DNA of 64,000 bases from Galaxea fascicularis (lineage: Eukaryota; Cnidaria; Anthozoa; Scleractinia; Euphylliidae): positions 16,859,467 to 16,923,466 of the forward strand of contig OX419342.1 in assembly GCA_948470475.1 (NCBI GenBank). The letters are read 5' to 3'. The position numbers were made by a program, and so were the translations under genes. Under the pieces are notes generated by a model. The model worked only from the letters and a program-made list of their open reading frames with translations, was not told the DNA's origin and ran no database searches. Of this stretch, positions 14,489 to 24,500 are shown in pieces (the first letter of the stretch is position 1; each line of letters begins with the position of its first letter).

Positions 14489-16210
14489 CGTTATTATTAT
14501 CATCATTATTATCATTATTATTGCTATAGCTCGCTATTGCTATCGTTATCGTTATCGTTGCAACTGTTTGCCTTATTTGGATGATTCCTTGAACATGTTA
14601 TTTGGCCACAAACCTGACTTAATTTTTCGCCTGATAATCCCGTATTGGAGCTTGAGCTTAGAGTATTCATCTGCTGTAAACTGGATAGTGATATTTCCCG
14701 TTTTCCCAAAGTCGACTTCAATTATCTTCTTCCACGATGAAAAGTTCCGATATTGATAAGAAAACGCTACTAAGCCATTTCCATCGATTATTTTTATGTA
14801 GTCCCTGCAAAGGTTTTCACAGTACAGCTCGTGCTAGTTAATGTAATTATAATTATAAATGTTATTTATGCGTACAGTGTCAGTATACTAAAACACTTCT
14901 TACGACCGAGCTCACTCAGTCTGGTTGGCAATAGGCGATTTCCGAGTTCATGTCTGCCTCCTCTTCAAAGCGAGTCTAAGTGCGAAGTTTTTGTGATGGT
15001 AATTAGTTCTACTTTATATAAGAATGAAAACTAATTTTCATAACAAAAACTTCGCACTTAGACTCGCTTTGAAGAGGAGGCAGACATGAACTCGGAAATG
15101 GCCTGTTATATTGGCATTGTTTTCCGCTGGGGCATACAAATTGCAGAAAACAAATATTTCGTCAATTTTTATAAAATTAACGACACATTTGAATTTACAA
15201 TACATGTTTCGGTCGTGCAACGACCATCTTCAGTTGAAAGTAGAATATTACATTTGAAGTTACATTTGAATTTATAATTATAAATTCAAATGTAACTTCA
15301 AATCTAATTTTACTTTCAACTGAAGATGGTCGTTGCACGACCGAAACATGTACTGTAAATTCAAATGTGTCGTTATTTTTATAAAAATTGTCGTCAGACC
15401 GTTTCTTTCCAAATATTTCGCCCCAGAAACGGAATTATCACGGTATTAATAAATTTCCCATTTGGCTAACTTTGTTAGTGGCGTGTAGTTTTCAACGGAA
15501 AGAATATTCACGGCAATTTACGCGCGCTGAGGTTTGCAGTGTTCCTCCTGGAACAAGTAAATCCTACCTTGCGATATTCGGAAGAAGTCAAACCCTATGG
15601 TGTACAATAAATGTGTTTTAAAACCAACTTTTCTTGCAGTTGAATTGCTCGGTGTTATGGACATTACCTACACTTGAAGTCGGATGTCAAAACAAACCTG
15701 GAACAAAGATACGATGCTCACTAAAATCTTAATTCTTCAATCCTCAATGCAAACATACGATTCCCACATATTCACATTCGTTTATTCATCACTCACGGGT
15801 TTGTTACGAACCCAGAAAATGACCAGCTTCCACTTTGGCTTGTTAGCTAAGTTGGTAAAGCTCTGCACGGGTATCGCAAAGCTCATGGGTTTTACTCAAG
15901 GTTTCTTTTCACTCAAGCATAAGTCAGGGTTGATACCCACGATATGATCACTTACGTCTTCACGAATTTCTCTACTGATGAATAGGTTAGAAACTCATAG
16001 CACTTACGTGTTCGACAGCGCGCTCAGTTCAAGATCCTGTACCGAGATAACAGCCACTGTACGACTCACACCAGTGTTGCCAAGTACCCAAGTGCATAAC
16101 TGGTAAACTTGTCTGTAACCCATCACAAGCCGGCCAATAGACTGGTTAAGAAATCCTCCACAGCCTTAAGAATACAATTAAATGGAGAGGAAAACCAAGG
16201 GTTTCATATT

Positions 16211-16247
<37 letters not shown>

Positions 16248-18522
16248 GTCGGGAGTTAGAGAAAGTGTTTCAAGCAGGGGATAAATATGGCTTCAAATAT
16301 CTTCCTAATATATCTATTTTGTAGTGTTAAATAGAGGATATCACATGGCTGCGCGGGAATATGAATTTTATCTTCGAGTGCTGAAGGAATCTCCCACGAG
16401 TGAGCGAAGCGAACGAGTGAGAGATACTTTCAGCACGAGAAGACAAAATTTGTATCCCCAAGCGGCCATGTAATGTTCTGTTTCCGAGTGAGAGATACTT
16501 TCAGCACGAGAACACAAAATTCGTATCCCCAAGCGGCCATGTAATGTTCTGTTTATTTTATAGATACTAATGAAATTCCCACATAAAACTACTTTTTTTT
16601 TCATTCATTTTTGAAACAGCAAAATAGTGCAATTAAAGTGGTCACCTATCGCAAAATCCCTGTCTTTTTCCTCGGTAAAACACGAAATTGTACAGAAACC
16701 GCCAGTTAAAGCAGTAAAGTGAACAACCGAAGGCAAAAATATGTCGCCTGGATCAGCATTGAAAATATTGTTTCAACCGGTCCCCGGTCAAACACGAACA
16801 CAGACACCTACACGAGAAGCGGCAAGCGACAAAGTAAAATGGAACACAAGAACGATGCCGATAGCTAACGTTTATAATTAACAAGGCTCAAAACTTCAGA
16901 TTTTTATACAGGGGCTCTGCGTGCGAAGGCTCGTACGCCGAGCACCACAAGTAAGAATATACAGTAACCAGCTGCCTATGCCAGAACGTTTGACTGTGGC
17001 TATGACGTTTACTCGTACGTCCACCCTTCCACGTAAGCTAAAGGTGAAATGTCACGCTCGTGATGTGCACAACCCGTGTTTTTCGGCGGGAATACGAAAT
17101 AACAAACTGAGCACAATAAGGGAGGAAAATTTATGATCGTTTATCGGTAGCGTTGTTGTGTTTTTGAAAGCTTTACAAACTTTGTTGGGGGAAGAAAGTA
17201 AAAGTCGAGGAAATGAAGAATGTCTCAAAATCTGACAGACAATTGACATGCTTCATTCAAATAAATTTGAGAACTTCGTCCATGGACTGCAGACAACAAA
17301 GACCGGTAAGCGGCGTCATTATTTCGCCTTTTAGCTTGATTACTTCTAGGGGTTTTGTTTAAACCCGTAAGAATTGGCGTTTGGATGTTAAGAACAGCGC
17401 AATAGATTGGCTGGCTTTGCTATTTACTTCACGCGATGCACGACGCAGTTTACACAAGAAACTGCTGTGCATATTTTTTGCCGACTTCGCAAAAGGGTTC
17501 GATATAATCGATCACAACATTCTCCTTCAAGAACTACGTTCCTTGAATGTTGATCAAACTCTGTATGTCTGGATAACAGCCTTTATGACCAACCGAACCC
17601 CAGCGGCGCCACACCCATGGTGGTGTCCCTCTGGGAACTAAATTTGGAATTACGCTTTTTGCTATAATGATTAATAGACTACTTGGTGATTGGCACTCAA
17701 GATTGAAGTATGTTGACGACACGGCCGTTGTTGAAGTAATACCACGTACCTCGACTAGCCTGTTGGATTTTACTGTTAGAGATATACATAATTACTGTAA
17801 GGAGATGGACGTGAACTTTATGGGAAATCCGAATACTATAACGAGACCCCTGTATATAGGAAGCCAAATTGTGGAAAGAATGTCATCATACAAACTGTTT
17901 GGAGTAATCATTAATGAGAACTTGAATGGAACTGCCATGTTGACTATATTACCGCTAAAGCATAAAAGAAACTTTACGCTCTGATTAGATTATTAAAGAG
18001 AGCTGGCATACAAGAACAAGACAGGTTGAAAGTCTTCAGAAGTAGTGTTATACCGATTTTAGAATATGCCGTACAGGTGTGGCAAGACATTCCTTTATAT
18101 CTGTCAGATAGAAAAGAGTCCGTGCAAAAAAGGGCGCTTAAAATCATATATCCTGACACTTCATACAGTCAAGCACTGTCGCTAGCCACAGAAACTACAC
18201 TTTTCAATAGACGCGAGCTTCTATGTCATAAATGTATGGCTGAGATAACGGACACCCGTGACCACCCATTATCATGCTTAGTGCTGTACAAAGAACTAAT
18301 CTGTATAATCTTAGACCTACTTCTTCTCGAGCATTCAGTAATTTCATGAGAACTAAGAGATCAGAGAACTTTTTTACTTTTAAATATTCGTCATCTAGGT
18401 ACCCGTCCGTTAATTAGTATAATTAATGGATGGCTTTAACATAGCACTATTGTCAGTTTTAACCGCTTGTTAATTCAGTTATCTGCAAGTTATCTGAGTG
18501 GAATAAACTATTTATCTATTTG

Positions 18523-18593
<71 letters not shown>

Positions 18594-21500
18594 GTCTATC
18601 TGTCTATCTGTCTATCTGTCTATCTATCTATCTATCTATCTATCTGTCTGTCTATCTATTTATCTATCTATCTATCTATTGATTTATTGATTTATTTTAT
18701 AGTGTACTGGTATGCGAGCAAATTGGGTACCAACGACAATTCACCTTAGGTTTTCAGCGTCGATCAATGAGTGAACTCAGGTTTTCGTAACTGAAACGTG
18801 GCCTAAAAGATTCACAATGGGAAAATAATAGCTCCTCACGTTTTCGGAAGGGCCATATTTGCTGTTTTTGGCAGTAAAAAACTTTAACAAGCATTTTAGC
18901 TGGAAAGCAAATAGTTCGTTAGAAAGTACGTGGAACTTCACTTTATCTAGCAATTTCTCAATGGAAGATTTTGTTCCCTAACATTTGCGGGCAATTAAAA
19001 TTTCAGCCAAGAAATCCAAACAGGTCAAATTCGTCTAGCTAATAAAAAAAACATCACTTCAAACAGGCTTCAACCATCACAAAGGTACTTGAAAATGCCT
19101 TTTCTACAGCGTTTGGTTGACGGATTTGGCTCGTTGGGTGCTCCTGAACCCTGTGTAGTTTGGTGAAGTTGTGATGGCGCTGCCTTCATTACTGTGTCAC
19201 TAAATGATGTTTTGCCTCTGAGAATACCCACTGAGTAACTTTTTCGGTGGACATGGGAAGTAGCAGTAAATACCATCAAGGCACCAAAGGATCTCTTTAG
19301 CAAAGCAACGACTTTCTGTGAAATGACAGCCATTATGTACTGAGCTCTGCGTTCCGATCGAGTAATTGTTGACTGACCTAATTAAACTGCGAGAAGTTGG
19401 CCGGTAAGAATCGTAGCGCTTCGGCGGGGCCGTTTGGACGTTTCAAATGATAAGCAGAGTTCTCTAAATGCCAATGCGTTGCTCCGATTTTCATTCGGTT
19501 TTATCAAAGGAGTATAAATTGGCCACCGCACAGGGATTCTAAAAGCTAACGTTTCGAGCGTCAGCCCTTCGTCCGAGCGAATCGAGGAATTATGGGTTGT
19601 GTGGTTTATATAATACTATATAGAGATCATGGAGCTACGCTATCGGTAGTAACGAGGTAACGTGAAAAACAGGAATACATTAACTCAATGAAAAGCGTTC
19701 TTCAATACCGTGGAATTTAAGGATGCCGATTTCAAAGATGAATTTTAAATTTTGTTTTAAGTTCTTGTGGCTTTTCGTGGTTGATGTAGAGAAAGGCTGC
19801 AGATCGTCATGTGTTGTTTAGAATGGTTACGGAAGATTAAACTATCGAGCGACTGGTTTTGATGAGTGTTTGCAATCTTTCTCAACTTCGCGAAGGTGTT
19901 CTCGGAATCGGTCGCCAAGTCGTCTTCCTGCATCGCCAATAACTACAGGTTGCATTAAGCTAGAGGTTGTACAATATGACATTTACGGAGGTACACGTGA
20001 AACGATCAGTGATCTTAACGGATGCATAAAAATATAAACAACTTTTCTTGCATGAAGGAAAAATGTTACCTTTATATCCGGACTGAAAAGAGGAAGATAA
20101 ATAGATTGTGACTTTTGTACTATCCTTTATGAGGTCTTAAGAGTTACCTGTTGTGATGTATTTCCAATATGGTCGTGGTCCTAGTCCCTTTGAAGTAAAC
20201 GCATTCACCGATATTTTGTAAGATACTGCTTCCCTCAGGCCTTCCAGTATTACTTGGTGAGTATTCGGGCTTGTGTCAATTACTTTCAAGAACTGGAAAG
20301 AATAGCGTACCCACTCGTAGCACGTAACTTTGTATCCTTGGAGTCTGCCATTGAGATACCATTCTGGAAGAGGGTCCCACTCCACCTTGATCTTGAGAGG
20401 TGATGATCTGGACAGACGCACATTAGGCAAAAACCAACTAGGTGCTGAGAAAAATGCACATCGTGGTTAATATCTCTTAAGTAATTCATTTCGAAAGCTC
20501 TCAGTTAGACCTCAGTGGCATGTATTAAAGGCTGAAAATGATTGACTCACTTCCTTCATCTGTAATAGCCAACACATCCTTGCTTTTAAATGGCACTGCA
20601 TCGTTATTTATCCCAACAACAGTAATGTGGTACTCTGTGAAGCCATACAGCGCTCCTAATTCCGTTGACGTTATGTTTGGAGGCACAATCTTTCCAGCCA
20701 GAGCCCTGCTTGTATTTTTTCTGGCGAGTACAATATACTGGCGTAACCCGAAATTCAGGTCGCTGGTGATGTCAGCCCACCGTATTCCAATACGTTTGAC
20801 AGCTCTCTTTACTACTGACACATTCCATCCACCCAAAATAAACGCTATGAAAGTAAGTTTTTAGTACCATGCAGTTAATGAGCTTTTCATAATTCTGCAG
20901 AATCTCACCTTCAAGCACCAACCCACGCCAGTCCGCGTTTCGAACATCGCTCGAAGATATCCCGAAGTCGACTCCCGGCCCCTCCCCCAGACATGTGTTG
21001 CATCAGATCCTCGCAAAAGTGGCGACTTGGCTTCGGGATTTTGACTGATGGAAGCTAATACGCGGTTTGGCGGTTGGAGCTTGAAGGAGAGAGTCCTCAT
21101 AATTGTGAAAATCGCAGTAATAATACTCAACATAAAACTGAACAACACGCTTGATCATTTCTACAGGGACTTATTACTTATATTTTAATAGGCCATATTC
21201 GTATTCTCGGTATTGAACTGGATCTAGCATGAAGTGGAGACTCTTGCGGGGGAATACATTTACATATGAAAAGATTCCCCCGCAAGAGCCTCCACTTCAT
21301 GCTAAATCCAGTTCAATACCAAGAATACGAATATGGCCTATTGAGGCATTGGACATGTGGGAATGAAAGAGGCCAGGCTGCGTGTGTTTGAGCACCATTG
21401 ACTTTCTTGGCAGCTGCTGGCAATGGCAGCCATGTTCATTTCTTTTATCTGGTTGTGCTTGCGGGTAGCTTTATGTACTCGCAGAATGCATCGTTTGCCT

Positions 21501-24500
21501 AATATGTACATGATCGGTTGGTGCTTATTAAAACCATTTGAACCTTTCACCAACATTGCACAACAACTTCAAACAATGGAGGAAACGTTTGCACGGGCCG
21601 TTTGACTATTCCGAGATCAGCCTCTGCAAATGTGTCCAGCGCTCAAACACAATTTGTTTCTGTATTAGTTTGGCAGTGATAGTACATCTAACATTTCATA
21701 TGACAAAGTATGCCCTTTCATACAAGTTTCGTTTTATCTGAGTTTGTTTCTTACCTGAATCCAAAGCTTGCTTTAAAGTGCTGTAATCGATTTCTACAAA
21801 ACTTGACTTGTGCGCAAGAAAGATTTGAATCGTGATGCGAGTCAAGTTTCCAACAGGAATTTTTCGGAACGTTTCATTATAGAACGGATCACATCCATGT
21901 AAAGCAAGAACTTCTGTTCCAGCTCCATCTAAGACTTTTATGTACTCGCTGCAATACGTATACAATAAAACAACACTCCAGTCATTATTCAGTTATTATC
22001 AGTCAAACGATCTCGGGTCCAGATTGACCGAAATCTGGCAAAAGCTTGTTTCCTGCAGTATTGTAAGGGAATTTGAGGTGCCAACGTAACGGCGTTTGTT
22101 CAAAAATATATTCACGAATCCAAATATGCTCAGGTGGTATGATTTTGGTGTTTGCCTGAAATTTCCTTTGTTGGTGATCATGCAGTTGAACATACAATTC
22201 AAAGCTGATAATTTTTCCCCTGGGAAACGATAAAGAAAAATAGAGCAAAGCTTTTAATTTCGTAGCTGTGGACTTAGACCTCTACCTCCTGAAAGAAACC
22301 AAATTAATCAAATAATTTGAGGCGACCTCTGCAGCATTAAGGTAACAGCCCGTCAACACATCCACGAGCTAATTTTTCATTACCGTGCTCGGTAAAAGAG
22401 CGCACCAAAGAGCGCAAATATTGTTTTCAGAAGCCAGTATCAAATTTCTTAAATTCATTCCTGGTTTTTTTCCTGCTCAAGCAGGCACATGTTGATTTCG
22501 AACGAGATTCCTAAGCTTTGTGCCACTATTCGTATTAGAAGTATTGGTGTTGATCGTTGTAATTGATGTTGATTGGTATCAGTATTCATTGCTAGCTCTT
22601 AGTCTAGGTGTTATAAGAGGTATCGGTACCATGGATAAAGATTAGGACCGGGATTGGCATTTGATGAACGACTGGGATTGGTTTGTCATGATACTGGAAA
22701 CGGGACTGGTGATACAGCATGACTCAGCAATGACGTCATGTTTCCAGATGGTGATCATAGTTGGATTTTTCAAAAATGTCACCAAATTCAGAGAAACAAG
22801 CAGAACTTTACTAAAACGTAATCAAACCATATCTTAATCTTCTGATTATTGCTAGGGAGAAGGGAAATCAACGATGTAGCGAGAGAAATATCTTTGCGCT
22901 TTTGATCAGAATTATCTTAGCCTGTTCCAGGCGTTCAGATTGTAAACGGGGCGCGATATTACGAGCAGAGCGAGGTGAAAAATGGAGGGGGCTTGGGAAG
23001 GGCGGTAGTAAAGCTATCCCCAGTTCCCGTTCATATTTTTTTGTTTTTGTTTTTGCTCGCTTAGTCTTGTTCGTCCGCCTACACTACTTGAGAGCCTGGA
23101 GGCTAACAATTAGATAACGTGCTCCATTGCTGCCAGATTTAAGCTCAGCGCCGGAAAGTCTCCTATACTAGCTTGGTGCCATTGGCCATATTATTACAAT
23201 AACAACAATTGCCGTCATCATGAAGAGGGCTAAAAATTGCGTTTATATTAATTCCAAGAGAATACTGCCAGTGAAAGAGATAAAAGCGGAACATACCTGC
23301 AGTAACGAAAGCTCATTCGTTGGATTGAGACAACGACCCATCTTTTAGGTCCTATTTCAGTCTTCCCAAGAAAAAAGGTACAATCTGGGTCAAATTTACT
23401 CGTGTATTTGATGTCTAGTTTGCCAAAGGATTGACTGACATTTTCAGTGCACTCTAAAACAGAAAAACATTTACACAGAAACAAGAATGAATGCTGTAGA
23501 GGCATAATTATTATATTCTTTAGTATAGCTTACAGGATAATTCGTTTTTCTTTCCTTTTTCCTTTTTTTTTTTTAATTTCAAGCTTCTCACAAAGCCTTG
23601 AAAATGGCCAGGCACTCGCGTAAGGCACAGACAAAAGTTTCGCGAATATTTGTAACTAGAATTTACAAACAAAGCTGTACCAGCCCTAGCGACACAAGCG
23701 CAAGAGAGGTGAGGGCATGCAAAGGGCAGGCATGAGCACAAAGCGTAAGGCCAGCGGAAGAAAAACAAAACTTGCGTTCCTGTTATGTTTTCGTTTGTAC
23801 TTGCGTCCCAGTGAGGACGTGCACAACGCAAACAAAAACGCAAGGAGGAGTTTTGTCGGGAGGAAATGCATGGGGACGAAAATCACACCTACGAATTTAT
23901 GCTGGCGCCGCTAGACGGTACCAGGACTATTAACACGCACCTTGGCAGATTCCGTCAGTAATGGTTACGTCATCAATCCCAATATCGCCTTGATATGGTG
24001 TTGCAATTCCTTCAAATGTCACCTGAAATAAGCAAAACCTTATAATTATGAGTATTTACGAGTCTATTTATATTGTTTAATTGTTGTTCCTAGTCAAAAT
24101 ATGGTCGCCTTGGTCTTAAGCCCTAAATAGCCCATGCAATATTTTAGTCCCAATATCAAGTTTGTTGCGCAAAGCGTTCCTCTCTGCGTGCTATCGCTGA
24201 AATTTGGACTCTAGTTTAACAGGTGTTTTCGATTAGTTTCTCTTAACCGTGTGTACATGGTTTGCTAGTAAGGACGCCAAACGGTCAAGCATCATCATGA
24301 TTTTGTTCATAACACAAAATGTTGGATGATACTGTTTAATTACATATTTGTGAGAGGCAAGTAAACTACAAAACACTTCCAACACTATGCTGGTCAAAAA
24401 TGCTGCATCATTCAGTCAAATTGTTGTTCCTTAGTTAAAAGTGGTGTAGATAACTTACATTGCTTTGCAAATGCAATGAAATCTTTGCTTTGAGCCAAAC

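Larger units (their letters stand above)
15161..15391. repeat. Long palindrome of two PLE ends with hammerhead-like cores
   Basis: A near-perfect inverted repeat about 230 bp long centred near 15276 (AATTTATAATTATAAATT). Each arm contains CTGAAGA, a 5-bp stem GGTCG/CGACC around TTGCA, and GAAACATGT. The arms are about 110 bp with few differences. The flanks are GTCAATTTTTATAAAA and its complement. Confidence 0.85.

Noticed and set aside
19070..19333. 87-codon minus-strand ORF starting [12 protein letters not shown]
   Set aside because: No domain or splice support, and it overlaps a probable hAT-like terminus (CAGGAGCACCCAACGAG in minus orientation).
22003..22248. Open minus-strand frame between the two CUB 1 exons, with a plausible acceptor
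   Set aside because: Its only good donor gives the wrong phase for the next exon, it has no CUB features, and joining 23297 directly to 21948 gives a complete CUB in phase.
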